Positions 7,105 to 17,076 of a DNA stretch of 64,000 nucleotides are shown piece by piece. Source of the stretch: Sporomusaceae bacterium (GTDB taxonomy: Bacteria > Bacillota > Negativicutes > UBA1444). Both the position numbers and the translations under genes were made by a program. The DNA is taken from positions 62,001 through 126,000 of the forward strand of contig JAHDPL010000003.1 in NCBI GenBank assembly GCA_018434355.1, given 5' to 3'. The notes under the pieces were generated by a model. That model did no database searches, was not told where the DNA came from, and saw nothing but the letters and a program-made list of their open reading frames with translations. Positions within the stretch are counted from its first letter, which is position 1. The number at the start of each line of letters is the position of its first letter.

Positions 7105-8046
7105 ATGGAATTTGATGACATCGAATTGAGTGCGATCAGACGTTTTTTGACCATCGTCGAAACAGGCAGCATCAATGCCGCTGCCCAGCGACTGCATATT
7201 GCCCAGCCGCCGCTGAGTCGCCAGATGAAGCAACTTGAACTTCGTCTGGGGGTTAGGCTGTTTGACCGGGGCAAGCGCGCGGTCAGGCTGACAGAGGCGG
7301 GAAAATTGCTGCATAGCCGGGCATCGCAACTGCTAGGGCTACTCGGCAACACAATACAGGAAATGCGGGAAATCGATGCCGGTTCGCAGGGTAAACTGTC
7401 TATCGGTACGGTGACTTCTTCCGGTGCGACTCTGTTGCCACAAGTTGCCCGACTATTTCGGCTGCGCTACCCGGGTGTGACTTTCCAACTATGGGAAGGC
7501 GAAACCAGCCGGATTCTCGAATTGCTTGGCGATCGATCTGTTGAGATCGGCATGGTGAGGTACCCGTTCGACCTCTCCCAGTATGATGCGCTCCCCCTGC
7601 CCAATGAGCCCCTGGTCGTTGCGGTTCATCGTAGCCGCAGAAAAACCATAGCTAGCAAAGCGGGTCAGATCAGCCTGCGGGAATTGACTTCTCTGCCGCT
7701 ACTGATTCATCGCAAGTATGAGACGATGATTCGCGAGCAGTGTGAAGCTGTGGGCTTTACTCCGACAATCGTCTGCATGAGTGATGATGTGACCTCGATA
7801 CTGACCTGGGCGGATGCCGACATAGGCCTGGCAATCGTGCCCAGAGCCGCAAACGGGTTGATTCCCAGCGCCAATCTCGACTATTTGACGATTGTCGATC
7901 CGGGATTGGAAACGACTGCGGCGGTCATTTGGCTGAAAACCCGGGTGCTATCTGCGGCAGCCCGCAATTTTCTCCGCGAGTTTTCCAGCCTTTATCTGGA
8001 TAATACCAACAAAAGGGGCAAGCAATGTCGGAAGAAACAAAGCTGA
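7105..8046 (+). CDS. LysR family transcriptional regulator
   Basis: The 313-residue protein has an N-terminal winged helix-turn-helix (about residues 5-65: RRFLTIVETGSINAAAQRLH and QPPLSRQMKQLELRLGVRLF) followed by the two-lobed periplasmic-binding-like effector domain (about 95-300). The divergent symporter at 5552-6937 and the dyad between them suggest it controls uptake of its own effector. It overlaps the start of the downstream flippase gene by 22 bases, so it may head an operon with that gene, topB and hrpB. Confidence 0.92.
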   Translation: MEFDDIELSAIRRFLTIVETGSINAAAQRLHIAQPPLSRQMKQLELRLGVRLFDRGKRAVRLTEAGKLLHSRASQLLGLLGNTIQEMREIDAGSQGKLSIGTVTSSGATLLPQVARLFRLRYPGVTFQLWEGETSRILELLGDRSVEIGMVRYPFDLSQYDALPLPNEPLVVAVHRSRRKTIASKAGQISLRELTSLPLLIHRKYETMIREQCEAVGFTPTIVCMSDDVTSILTWADADIGLAIVPRAANGLIPSANLDYLTIVDPGLETTAAVIWLKTRVLSAAARNFLREFSSLYLDNTNKRGKQCRKKQS

Positions 8047-9647
8047 ATGATCGGGTCGGGGATGCCCGTTGTCATTTTTTCAAAGGCGCGTTGATCCTTA
8101 GTGTGGCCGGGGTCGTGGTAAAACTGATCGGCAGCGTGAACTGGATTTTGCTATCCTGGGTGCTCGGCGGTGAAGGGATCGGCATTTATCAGATCGCGTT
8201 TCCGCTCTACCTGCTGGCGCTTTGCCTATCTGACGCCGGGATTCCGGTCGCGGTCTCAATCCTTACGGCGGAGAAGGCGGCGCTGAAAGACTATGCAGGC
8301 GCGGCGCGGATTTTCAAACTGTCGTTTCTGCTGATGGCCGTTACCGGCTTGCTGCTCAGTCTGCTATTGTATTTCGGCGCCGGTTGGCTGATTGATCTGA
8401 AGATTATCCGCGAGCCGCGGGCATATTACTCGATTGTTGCCCTGGCGCCGGCGATTTTTCTGGTTTCGCTGATCTCCAGCCTGCGCGGCTACCTGCAAGG
8501 CTGGCAGATGATGACGCCGACTGCGGTGTCACAGATTGTCGAACAATTGCTGCGAGTCGTCACGATGCTGGCTTTGGCGTATTACCTGCTGCCACGTGGC
8601 TTGGCGTTCGCAGCCGGCGGCGCCAGCTTGGGGGCCGCGGTAGGTGCTTTGGCTGCGCTGGCCGTACTTGTCTGGTATTATGGCTGTTTGCAGAGAAGTC
8701 TGCCGCAGCAAGCGGAAGCGCCACAAACGGGGTTGGTCCGGGAAGCAAACGGCGCGATCATGAAACGGATCGGCGCGCTGGCCTTGCCGGTGGCGCTATC
8801 CAGCTTGATGCTGCCGGTGGTGGCAAACCTTGACCTGTTCATCGTGCCGCTGCGACTGGAAGTCGCCGGCTTTTCCGTCAGTCAGGCGACAGAACGGTTC
8901 GGTTACCTGACCGGCATGGCGGTGCCGCTGGTCAATCTGGCTACGATCGTCACCGCTTCGTTGGCAGTCAGCCTGGTACCGGCGATTTCGCAGTCCAAGG
9001 CCTTGGGCGACAACCCGACGATATTGCAGCAGACCGGTTTGGCGATGCGGCTCGCCTGTTTTACCACGATTCCGCTCGCGGTGATGTTGGCGGTGCTGGC
9101 GGAACCGGTGGTGGAAGTGCTATACCGTGCGCCGGGGGCGGCGGCGGTCACCCGCATCATGGCCGGCAGCATCTTCCTGCTGGGGCTGCATCAGGTATCG
9201 ACCGGCGTATTGCAGGGACTGGGACGCACCAGTATTCCGCTGGTCACCATGGGACTGGCTGCTGCACTCAAAGTCGTTCTCAACTGGCTGCTGACCGCAA
9301 TGCCGGCGTTGGGGATACAGGGTGCAGCAATCGCCACTTTGGCCGATATCGGGCTGGCGGCGCTGCTGAATCTGTTCTTTATTTACCGCTACACTGGTTA
9401 TGTATTCTGCTTTGCCGATCTGCTGAAGAATTGCGGCGCGGCATTGATCCTGGCGGCGATATTGTATCTGGGCTATCCGCCGCTGCAGCAATTGCTTGGC
9501 AATCGTTTTTTTGCCATGGGGATGATCTCGGCGTTTGGCGGACTTGTCTATGTTGGGGCGATGCTCTGTTGCGGCGGACTGACCCGGCGGGACCTGGAGC
9601 GAATGCCGTTCATCGGGCCGCGGTTGGCAAAGCAGGCAGGGGAATAA
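8025..9647 (+). CDS. MOP-superfamily lipid/polysaccharide flippase (SpoVB/MurJ-like)
   Basis: A 540-residue membrane protein with about fourteen helices. The first helices contain GVVVKLIGSVNWILLSWVLG and EGIGIYQIAFPLYLLALCLS, typical of the SpoVB/MurJ branch of MATE-related flippases, which move lipid-linked cell-wall or polysaccharide precursors across the membrane. Length matches SpoVB (about 520). It could serve spore cortex or envelope synthesis; sequence alone does not decide. The ATG has AAAAGGGG upstream and lies inside the end of lysR. topB starts 16 bases after its stop, so the genes are probably co-transcribed. Confidence 0.85.
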   Translation: MSEETKLNDRVGDARCHFFKGALILSVAGVVVKLIGSVNWILLSWVLGGEGIGIYQIAFPLYLLALCLSDAGIPVAVSILTAEKAALKDYAGAARIFKLSFLLMAVTGLLLSLLLYFGAGWLIDLKIIREPRAYYSIVALAPAIFLVSLISSLRGYLQGWQMMTPTAVSQIVEQLLRVVTMLALAYYLLPRGLAFAAGGASLGAAVGALAALAVLVWYYGCLQRSLPQQAEAPQTGLVREANGAIMKRIGALALPVALSSLMLPVVANLDLFIVPLRLEVAGFSVSQATERFGYLTGMAVPLVNLATIVTASLAVSLVPAISQSKALGDNPTILQQTGLAMRLACFTTIPLAVMLAVLAEPVVEVLYRAPGAAAVTRIMAGSIFLLGLHQVSTGVLQGLGRTSIPLVTMGLAAALKVVLNWLLTAMPALGIQGAAIATLADIGLAALLNLFFIYRYTGYVFCFADLLKNCGAALILAAILYLGYPPLQQLLGNRFFAMGMISAFGGLVYVGAMLCCGGLTRRDLERMPFIGPRLAKQAGE

Positions 9648-9663
9648 ATAGGAGAATTAGCAA

Positions 9664-11670
9664 TTGAAGTTATTTATCGCGGAAAAACCCAGCCTGGGGG
9701 CGGAAATCGCCAAATATCTGCCGGGGCCGCTCACTCGCCGGGATGGCTATATCACTACAGGCGACGGCGTGGTGACCTGGGGGTTTGGTCACATCCTGCG
9801 CCAGGCGGAACCGGGCGAGTATGATCCGAAGTATGAAAAGTGGCGGATGGAAGATTTGCCAATTATCCCGGAAACTTGGAAACTGGTGGTATCACCTTCC
9901 TGTCAAAAACAATTCGACGTGATTAAGAACCTGATCGACGAGGCGACGGAAATCGTCCATGCCGGTGACCCTGACCGTGAAGGACAGCTGCTGATTGATG
10001 AAGTGCTGGAGTATGTCGGCAATCAAAAGCCGGTCAAGCGGGTTTTGCTCAATGCGCTGGATGAAAAAAGCATCAGGCAGGCGCTGGCCGGGCTGCGCGA
10101 TAACCAGGATTTTCAGAATCTCAAGCAATCGGCGCTAGCCAGGGCGCGTGCCGACTGGCTGATCGGCATGAACTTTTCGCGGGCCTTTACACTGGCTGCG
10201 CAGCGGGCCGGGCACCGGACCACCCTGCCGGTGGGCAGGGTAAAAACGCCGACACTGGCGCTGGTCGTCAGACGGGAACGCGAGATTGAGAGTTTTCAAC
10301 TGGTGGATTACTTCACCGTCAAGGCCGATTTTCAGCATGAAAACGGCCTGTTCACCGCGTACTGGAAACCGGCGGAGAATCAGGCGGGACTCGATGCCGA
10401 GGGGCGCCTGGCGGACAACGCGGTGGCTCAGGCGCTGCTGGCGAAACTGACGGCGCCGCCGCAGACTGCCGAGGTTGTCCAGTGCGAGACCACCGAGAAG
10501 AAAGAGCCACAGCGGTTGCCGCTGTCGCTTTCTTCGCTGCAGGTGTTGGCAGGCAGAAAGTTTGGCTATGATCCGCAACTGGTGCTGGATACGGCGCAAA
10601 AATTGTATGAAAAGAAACTCGCCACCTATCCGCGTTCGGATTGCGATTTTCTGCCGGAGTCCCAGCTAGCGGACGCCGCCGTGATTCTGGGTAATTTGCG
10701 CGGTAACAAGGTAGCAGTTCTGGCGGATTGGGCTGGCAGGGCCGATGCCCGGATTCGCAGCCGGGCCTGGAATGACAAAAAAATAACAGCCCACCACGCG
10801 ATCATTCCCACGGTGGAAAAGTGTAGCGGGGCAGGGCTAAGTGAGACAGAGCAAAATGTGTACTTTCTGATTGCGCAGGCCTATATCGCGCAATTTTTTC
10901 CTGTCCATGCCTATAGTCAGACCAAGGTGGCAGTTCGCCATGCCGCAGAAAATTTTACCGCAGGCGGGCGCATCGTCCGTGAGCTGGGCTGGAAGGAACT
11001 ATACGGCACGGACGCCGATGAGAAGAAAGAGGAGGACGAAGGTACGCTGCCGCCGATGGAATCGGGTGACAAAGTCGACTTTGTCCAGGCTGCCGCCGAA
11101 AAGAAAAGCACAAGGCCGCCCGGGCGGTTTACCGCGGCCACACTGCTGGCGGCGATGAAAGAAATCCATAAATACGTCAAGAACCAAGAGCTGAAAAAGC
11201 AGCTCAAGGATGTGAGCGGGATCGGCACCGAAGCAACGCGGGCCACGATCATCACAGAGTTGTTGACACGTGGCTTCTTGCGGGAAGAAAAAAAGAAAAA
11301 GTTCCTGGTGCCGACTGCATCGGCTTATCTGCTGATCGATGCGTTGCCGGAGGAACTGACGTATCCCGACTCCACGGCGCTATGGGAAAACATTCTCAGG
11401 CAGATGGCTGAAGGCAGCCAAAGCTTGGAGGAGTTTCTGCGGCGTCAGGCGGAGTATACGGCGGAAATATGCGCACAGGCGACCGACCTGCGCTTTGCGC
11501 TGAAGGGCGACTATCCCTGCCCTCGATGCGGCAACGGGGTTATGCAACCAAGAAACGGCAAGAACGGTAAGTTCTGGGGCTGCTCACAGTACCCGGCATG
11601 CCGGAACAGCTGCAACGATAAAGACGGTGCGCCGGATATGCCGCTGCAGTCAGCGCGGGCAGGCGGGTAA
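9664..11670 (+). CDS. topB: DNA topoisomerase III
   Basis: Type IA topoisomerase of 668 residues that passes single strands and decatenates DNA. The Toprim domain occupies the N-terminus (FIAEKPSLGAEIAKYL, and HAGDPDREGQLL with the metal-binding acidic triad). The catalytic tyrosine is in ATYPRSDCDFLP near residue 322, and the C-terminus ends in a zinc-ribbon CPRCGNG...CSQYPAC. Start codon is TTG with AGGAG ten bases upstream; no ATG fits better because the conserved KLFIAEKPS begins right after it. hrpB follows one base after the stop codon. Confidence 0.95.
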   Translation: MKLFIAEKPSLGAEIAKYLPGPLTRRDGYITTGDGVVTWGFGHILRQAEPGEYDPKYEKWRMEDLPIIPETWKLVVSPSCQKQFDVIKNLIDEATEIVHAGDPDREGQLLIDEVLEYVGNQKPVKRVLLNALDEKSIRQALAGLRDNQDFQNLKQSALARARADWLIGMNFSRAFTLAAQRAGHRTTLPVGRVKTPTLALVVRREREIESFQLVDYFTVKADFQHENGLFTAYWKPAENQAGLDAEGRLADNAVAQALLAKLTAPPQTAEVVQCETTEKKEPQRLPLSLSSLQVLAGRKFGYDPQLVLDTAQKLYEKKLATYPRSDCDFLPESQLADAAVILGNLRGNKVAVLADWAGRADARIRSRAWNDKKITAHHAIIPTVEKCSGAGLSETEQNVYFLIAQAYIAQFFPVHAYSQTKVAVRHAAENFTAGGRIVRELGWKELYGTDADEKKEEDEGTLPPMESGDKVDFVQAAAEKKSTRPPGRFTAATLLAAMKEIHKYVKNQELKKQLKDVSGIGTEATRATIITELLTRGFLREEKKKKFLVPTASAYLLIDALPEELTYPDSTALWENILRQMAEGSQSLEEFLRRQAEYTAEICAQATDLRFALKGDYPCPRCGNGVMQPRNGKNGKFWGCSQYPACRNSCNDKDGAPDMPLQSARAGG

Positions 11671-11671
11671 C

Positions 11672-14185
11672 ATGGGCGAGCTGCCGATCGATGCAATCCT
11701 GCCGGAACTGAAAGAAACGCTGAAAGAGCAGGCCAATTTGGTGCTGGTTGCGCCGCCGGGGGCGGGAAAAACCACCCGGGTTCCCCTGGCGTTACTTGGC
11801 GAGTCCTGGCTGGCCGGTCGCAAGATCGTTGTGCTGGAGCCGCGCCGCTTGGCGGCCCGGGCCGTCGCTAGGTACATGGCGATGCTGCTGGGCGAACCGG
11901 TGGGTAGGACCGTCGGCTACCGGGTGCACCGAGATACTTGTGTTTCGGTGCACACACGGATCGAAGTGGTGACGGAAGGCGTACTGACGAGGCTGCTGCA
12001 AAGCGATCCGGCGTTGGAAGATGTGGGCCTGGTGATTTTCGATGAATTTCATGAGCGCAGCCTGCAGGCGGACTTGGGCCTGGCGCTGGCGCTGGAGTGC
12101 CAGGCGGTGCTACGGCAAGATTTGAAGCTGATTGTGATGTCGGCCACGCTGGAAACGCAGACGGTTGCGGCGCTGCTGGGCGACGCGCCGGTCATCCGCA
12201 GCGAGGGGAAGCTGTTTCCGGTCCAGACGTTCTATTTTTCGGCTCCCTCAGAGGAAAGGCTGGAAAAAAGTATTGCCGACCGGGTGCAGGTCGCGTTGCG
12301 CCAACAAACCGGCGATATTCTGGTTTTTTTGCCTGGCGCCGGCGAGATTCGCCGCGTGGAACGATTGCTTGAAGCTAGAGCCATTGACGAATCGGTCAAA
12401 ATCAGTTGTCTGTACGGAGACCTATCGCCTGAGCGACAGGATGAGGCACTGCTGCCTTCGCGGTTCGGTCAGCGAAAAATCGTGCTGTCGAGCGCCATCG
12501 CCGAAACGAGTCTCACGGTGGAAGGCATCGGGGTGGTGATTGACAGCGGACTGATGCGGGTGCCGCGGTTTTCGCCCCGTACGGGAATGTCCCGACTGGA
12601 AACGGTCCAGGTGTCGCGTTCGTCAGCGGATCAACGCCGGGGCCGGGCGGGGCGTTTGGGACCAGGCAGCTGCTATCGCCTTTGGACCGAACAGGAGGAT
12701 GCCAGGCTGATCCTGCGCAATACGCCGGAAATTCTTGAAAGCGACTTGGCCCCGCTGGTCCTTGAACTGGCGGCGTGGGGCGTGAGCGAACCGCAGCGGC
12801 TCCGCTGGATCGATCTGCCGCCGCAGGCTGCCTGGTGTCAGGCGGTCGAACTGCTGCAGGAGCTGGGGGCGGTCGGCGCAGACGGAAAAATTACCGCGCA
12901 TGGACAGCAGATGAATCGAACAGGGCTGCATCCTAGGCTGGCCCACATGCTGCTGACGGCGGTTCCGCTGGGGCTGGGGCAGGAGGCGTGCTGTCTGGCG
13001 GCGCTTTTGACTGAACGGGATGTGCTGCGCAGCACCGATCGCTCGGAAGATGTCGATTTGCGGCTGCGGCTGGCGATTATCCGGCAGGGTCAGGCAGGTC
13101 TTGACGAGGTCGGCCAATCGGCGTATATCGTGGACAGGAACCGTCTGGTGCGATTGCGGCAGGAAATCGCCTATTGGCAGAAAACCTTTGGCATTGCCGG
13201 AAAAAACGAGTTTGACAGCGACTGTTGCGGGATGCTGCTGGCACTGGCCTACCCGGACCGGATTGGACAGGGCAGGGGCAAAGGGCGGTTTTTGCTGCGC
13301 AATGGCCGGGGCGCGGTACTAAAGGAGCAGCAACCGCTGGCAGCCGAACCGTATATTGTGGCGGCTGATCTGGCGGATGGCGGTGCGGACAGTCGGATTT
13401 TTGCGGCGGCCCCGGTAACCGAACAAGCTTTGCGCCAGCATTTGGCTGCGCAGATCACAGAGACGCTGACGGTAAACTGGGATAGTCGGGCCAAAGCCGT
13501 CAGGGCAGTAAAATCTGAACGACTGGGTGCGTTGGTGCTCAAAGAAGAGATCGTGGCGGTTCAGGGCCGAGAGCAAGTGATGACCGCCCTGTTGCAGGGA
13601 ATTCGTCTGGAAGGGTTGGCTATTTTGCCCTGGACCCCGGGTAGCAAAGCGCTGCTCAACCGGCTGCGGTTTATCCAGCGGTTGGCGCCGGATTGGCCGG
13701 ACTTCGGGGACGTTAGTCTCTTGAGCGAGCTGGAAATCTGGCTGGCCCCCTATCTGGACGGCATCAGGAATGCGCAGCAACTGGACCGGATAAAACTTGG
13801 CGAAGCGCTGCTGGCGCGACTGACCTGGCAGCAACAACAAACGCTGAACCAATGGGCCCCGACGCATCTGGCAGTACCCAGCGGACGACGGATTGCTGTG
13901 GATTATTCGGATGCGGCCGCGCCGGTTTTGGCAGTCAAGTTGCAGGAAATGTTCGGCGTAACCGAGACGCCGAACATTGCCGGCGGCCGGTCGCCAGTGA
14001 CCCTGCAGCTGCTGTCGCCGGCAGGGAGGCCGATCCAGGTAACCCGGGATTTGGCCAGCTTTTGGCGGCAGGGATATTTTGCTGTAAAAAAAGACCTGAA
14101 AGGCCGCTATCCCAAACATTACTGGCCGGATGATCCGCTGACCGCCGTGCCGACCCACCGGGTCAGACCGCGTGAAGGGGACTGA
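11672..14185 (+). CDS. hrpB: ATP-dependent helicase HrpB
   Basis: DEAH/RHA-type helicase of 837 residues. Walker A APPGAGKTT is at about residues 26-34, the DEFHERS motif (the variant DEAH box of HrpB) at about 120, SATLE follows, and motif VI QRRGRAGRLGPG is near 325. The C-terminal half has the helicase-associated and HrpB-specific regions, ending with YPKHYWPDDP, a hallmark of HrpB. Cellular role is poorly known. The ATG at 11672 is one base past the topB stop; an upstream in-frame GTG would overlap topB and precede the family start. Last gene of the lysR-flippase-topB-hrpB run. Confidence 0.93.
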   Translation: MGELPIDAILPELKETLKEQANLVLVAPPGAGKTTRVPLALLGESWLAGRKIVVLEPRRLAARAVARYMAMLLGEPVGRTVGYRVHRDTCVSVHTRIEVVTEGVLTRLLQSDPALEDVGLVIFDEFHERSLQADLGLALALECQAVLRQDLKLIVMSATLETQTVAALLGDAPVIRSEGKLFPVQTFYFSAPSEERLEKSIADRVQVALRQQTGDILVFLPGAGEIRRVERLLEARAIDESVKISCLYGDLSPERQDEALLPSRFGQRKIVLSSAIAETSLTVEGIGVVIDSGLMRVPRFSPRTGMSRLETVQVSRSSADQRRGRAGRLGPGSCYRLWTEQEDARLILRNTPEILESDLAPLVLELAAWGVSEPQRLRWIDLPPQAAWCQAVELLQELGAVGADGKITAHGQQMNRTGLHPRLAHMLLTAVPLGLGQEACCLAALLTERDVLRSTDRSEDVDLRLRLAIIRQGQAGLDEVGQSAYIVDRNRLVRLRQEIAYWQKTFGIAGKNEFDSDCCGMLLALAYPDRIGQGRGKGRFLLRNGRGAVLKEQQPLAAEPYIVAADLADGGADSRIFAAAPVTEQALRQHLAAQITETLTVNWDSRAKAVRAVKSERLGALVLKEEIVAVQGREQVMTALLQGIRLEGLAILPWTPGSKALLNRLRFIQRLAPDWPDFGDVSLLSELEIWLAPYLDGIRNAQQLDRIKLGEALLARLTWQQQQTLNQWAPTHLAVPSGRRIAVDYSDAAAPVLAVKLQEMFGVTETPNIAGGRSPVTLQLLSPAGRPIQVTRDLASFWRQGYFAVKKDLKGRYPKHYWPDDPLTAVPTHRVRPREGD

Positions 14186-14290
14186 CGATGAAAATCATCG
14201 CGGATGTGTTGTTGATTTGGCAGCGGGGGCTGGTTGATCGGCCGGCTAAGGTGTAGAATAAGGACAATATGTTGATTTAAGGGAGTCGCG

Positions 14291-15205
14291 ATGCTCGAAA
14301 ATTTGTCAAAAAAAGGCCTTTTCCATCTGTTCATTGTTTATACGGTCTGGAGTACCACTTATCTGGGGATGCGGGTCGGCGTCGATCCGGCCAATGGCTT
14401 TCCTCCATTCCTGTTCGGCGCGTTGCGACTGGGGGCGGCTGCGCTGATCCTATTTGCACTGGCCCGGTTGCAGCATTTTACGATAAAACCGACCCGGCAG
14501 GAACTGGTGTCGCTGGCGCTGGTCGGCAATTTGCTCTGGATGGGCGGCAACGGCCTGGTTCTCTGGGCGTTGCAGTTCGCTGATTCGGGGTTTGCCTCGT
14601 TGATTGTCGCGTCGGCGCCTATCTGGGCAACCATGATTGAGTTGGTGCTGTACAAGAAAAAGCCCTCGACGGTTTTACTAATTGCGTTATTTGTCGGTTT
14701 TATTGGTGTTGCGGCATTGAGCGCCCCCTCTTTGGGCAAAGGCAGCGCCCAGGCTTTTGCCGTGGTCGCCTTGTTGGTCGCCGCTGTCAGCTGGGCGCTG
14801 GGGTCGGTGATTCAGACCCGCAGACCGGTTAACTTGCCACCGCAGGTGATGTCGGCTTATCATCAGCTGTTTGCCAGCGTCGGGTTTTTACTGTGCTCCC
14901 AGCTGCTGGGCGAACCGTCGCCGCAGCCCAATCTGTCGGCCTGGCTGGCCTGGCTGTACCTGGTTAGCTTCGGTTCGGTGTTTGCCTTCACATCGTACAT
15001 CTATTCGTTGAAGCTGTTACCGATTAACATTGCGATGACCTACGCCTATGTAAACCCAGTATTGGCGCTATTTTTGGGTTGGCTGCTGCTCAATGAACCG
15101 ATCGGCATTTGGACGATTCTCGGCGCGGCGCTGGTCCTGGTGAGTGTGTTCGGCATCTTTAGCGCCAAACATCAGCCGAAGTTGGCCGCTGCGACAAAGC
15201 GCTGA
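14291..15205 (+). CDS. EamA/DMT family transporter
   Basis: A 304-residue protein with about ten hydrophobic helices in two repeats, each resembling an EamA domain (about residues 12-140 and 155-290). The first begins IVYTVWSTTYLGMRVGV, typical of the drug/metabolite transporter superfamily (YedA/RhaT-like exporters). The substrate is not evident; members export amino acids or other metabolites. GGGAG precedes the ATG. It is separated by 105 bases from hrpB and convergent with the next gene. Confidence 0.9.
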   Translation: MLENLSKKGLFHLFIVYTVWSTTYLGMRVGVDPANGFPPFLFGALRLGAAALILFALARLQHFTIKPTRQELVSLALVGNLLWMGGNGLVLWALQFADSGFASLIVASAPIWATMIELVLYKKKPSTVLLIALFVGFIGVAALSAPSLGKGSAQAFAVVALLVAAVSWALGSVIQTRRPVNLPPQVMSAYHQLFASVGFLLCSQLLGEPSPQPNLSAWLAWLYLVSFGSVFAFTSYIYSLKLLPINIAMTYAYVNPVLALFLGWLLLNEPIGIWTILGAALVLVSVFGIFSAKHQPKLAAATKR

Positions 15206-15225
15206 AAAAACTTGTTGCACTCTAT

Positions 15226-16890
15226 TTAGGACGGCTTTGTCGACGCATGTTCCGATGTGATACGGTGCATCATTTCTAGGAATAACAGTGTCAGAGAAGG
15301 GTCGAACTGACTGCCTGCGCAGCGCTCCAGTTCTTCAAGCGCGGTTTGGTGCGGCATTCCTTTGCGATATGGCCGGTCGCTGATCATTGCGTCATAACTG
15401 TCGACAATTGCCAACAAACGGCACTCGAAAGGGATGTCTGGGCCTGCCAGTCCCAATGGATAACCCTGCCCATTCCAATGCTCATGGTGTTTTAAAATCC
15501 AATTCGCAATTGGTCGCAATTCATGCGAAGCATAAGCGATGCGGTAGCCAATTTCACTATGTTTTTTCAATGTTTGCCATTCTTCGGTGCTTAGAGCACC
15601 TGGTTTCAACAGGATGTGATCCGGAATGCCAACTTTGCCGATATCGTGAAATCGGGCGAATAAACGAAGATCGGCCATGCTGGAGGGAGGCATGCCGGAT
15701 AGCTGCGCCAGCTCGCAAATCAGCGCCTCCAGTCGTTCGCTATGTTCGCCGGTGTCGAAATCGCGGGCAGACAGCATTTGTTTGACTGTTTGCATGATTG
15801 TCCAATTGTCGTTTGCGTGGTGCAATAGTTTTTCCCGATACATCTTTCCTTCGGCGTCTTTAAGCAAATCGCGCAGCGCTTGATTATGACCGAGCGCAAA
15901 CGCAAAAGAAAGATTCAGCGGGAGCTCTGTTTCAGGGCATTGCCGGTTGGCTATTTTCAATGCCTGTTCGACTTTAGCGTAGAGTGATTCGAGCCGATCC
16001 CGTTGCGCCTGTTGCAGCAAGATTACAAATTCATCGCCGCCAATACGAAAAATCGGTTCGCCAGTCACGAAAACAGAATTTAGAATTTCCACAGCGCGAA
16101 CCAATAGGCGGTCGCCTTGCGCGTGGCCCAACGTGTCGTTAACAAATTTCAGTCCGTCAACATCAAAAAAGAATACGCCGACTTGTTGGCTTTGCCCCTG
16201 CTCCAACCGTAACAATTCTTCATCAAAACAGGTTCGGTTGAAGGTGTTGGTCAATTTATCGTGGTAGCTCAAATACCGCATATGATTATTTGCTTGTTGA
16301 GTTTCTGCCAAAAAATAATTGGCCCGTTGACATTCTTCCAGATAGTAACCGAAAATTTTACTAAACACGATGCTGCTGGCAATAATCGTCAGGGACAGCG
16401 ACAGGCCGAGGTCCCAATATCGCGCGGCTGAATGCAAGGGGAGATGGATTGCCTGGGGATGCAGGTACTCCCAATAAATCAGGCCGTTGCTCAGTAAAAG
16501 CAGCAGTAGAATTGTCAGGTTTCTTCTCCCGCCGTCTAGCAGGATCGATATCATGGGTACAAATAGAACAATATATAGCGGTGAACGGCTTAGACTACCA
16601 CCTGTATTCAGCCAGGCCACAGGCAAGATCAGCATGGTTAGGCACAGGGCGGCGAATATCGGGATGTTGTAATGACAATGAAAGCGGGACAGATAATAAA
16701 GGCCGGTCAGGTAAGACCCCGATGCCAGAGTAGGAACAATTGCGATTAAAGGCAAAGCGAGAATATAATTGGCGCCAGCGCCCAGAAAAGACAGTAGCAC
16801 GCCAAGAAACAAGATGCTGTTTAGCAACCGATGTCGAACCGAAAAGGTTGTTCTGTCGCCCATAATTTTTTCTATGAGGATAAGGATCAT
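15226..16890 (-). CDS. membrane protein with GGDEF and HD-GYP domains
   Basis: The N-terminal 150 residues hold five or six membrane helices, then a short coiled linker, a GGDEF domain with intact FRIGGDEFVILL, and an HD-GYP domain with HDIGKVGIPDH and HHEHWNGQGYPLGL. GGDEF makes cyclic di-GMP and HD-GYP degrades it; with both motifs intact, either activity is possible. The membrane part probably senses an unknown signal. I chose ATG 16890 (554 residues; GAAAGG immediately upstream, a tight fit). ATG 16863 is an alternative, and a longer frame to 16998 also exists. Surrounding genes give no hint of function. Confidence 0.9.
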   Translation of the reverse strand: MILILIEKIMGDRTTFSVRHRLLNSILFLGVLLSFLGAGANYILALPLIAIVPTLASGSYLTGLYYLSRFHCHYNIPIFAALCLTMLILPVAWLNTGGSLSRSPLYIVLFVPMISILLDGGRRNLTILLLLLLSNGLIYWEYLHPQAIHLPLHSAARYWDLGLSLSLTIIASSIVFSKIFGYYLEECQRANYFLAETQQANNHMRYLSYHDKLTNTFNRTCFDEELLRLEQGQSQQVGVFFFDVDGLKFVNDTLGHAQGDRLLVRAVEILNSVFVTGEPIFRIGGDEFVILLQQAQRDRLESLYAKVEQALKIANRQCPETELPLNLSFAFALGHNQALRDLLKDAEGKMYREKLLHHANDNWTIMQTVKQMLSARDFDTGEHSERLEALICELAQLSGMPPSSMADLRLFARFHDIGKVGIPDHILLKPGALSTEEWQTLKKHSEIGYRIAYASHELRPIANWILKHHEHWNGQGYPLGLAGPDIPFECRLLAIVDSYDAMISDRPYRKGMPHQTALEELERCAGSQFDPSLTLLFLEMMHRITSEHASTKPS

Positions 16891-17025
16891 CCTTTCAGTA
16901 AAAGTGCATAAACTAGTTTTACATATTCCCCCTTTTTTCGCAAAATCCTCTTTGTCGGCGCTGCTTATTCTGGCGGCGACGGTGTAGTAGTTGCACAAGA
17001 ATAAGCCCCTGATTGGCTGCTTTGC

Positions 17026-17054
17026 AAAAATAATCCGCCTGATTTCAGGCGGAT
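17026..17054 (-). terminator. terminator of the MATE gene
   Basis: On the minus strand ATCCGCCTGA pairs with TCAGGCGGAT around a two-base centre and is followed by TATTTTTG. It begins 23 bases past the MATE stop codon. Confidence 0.85.
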
Positions 17055-17076
17055 AGGGAATCTGAATAGTTATTTC

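Noticed and set aside
9664-11670. topB as a sign of a plasmid or conjugative element
   Set aside because: Topoisomerase III is often on mobile elements, but no relaxase, conjugation or replication genes accompany it and its composition matches the neighbours.
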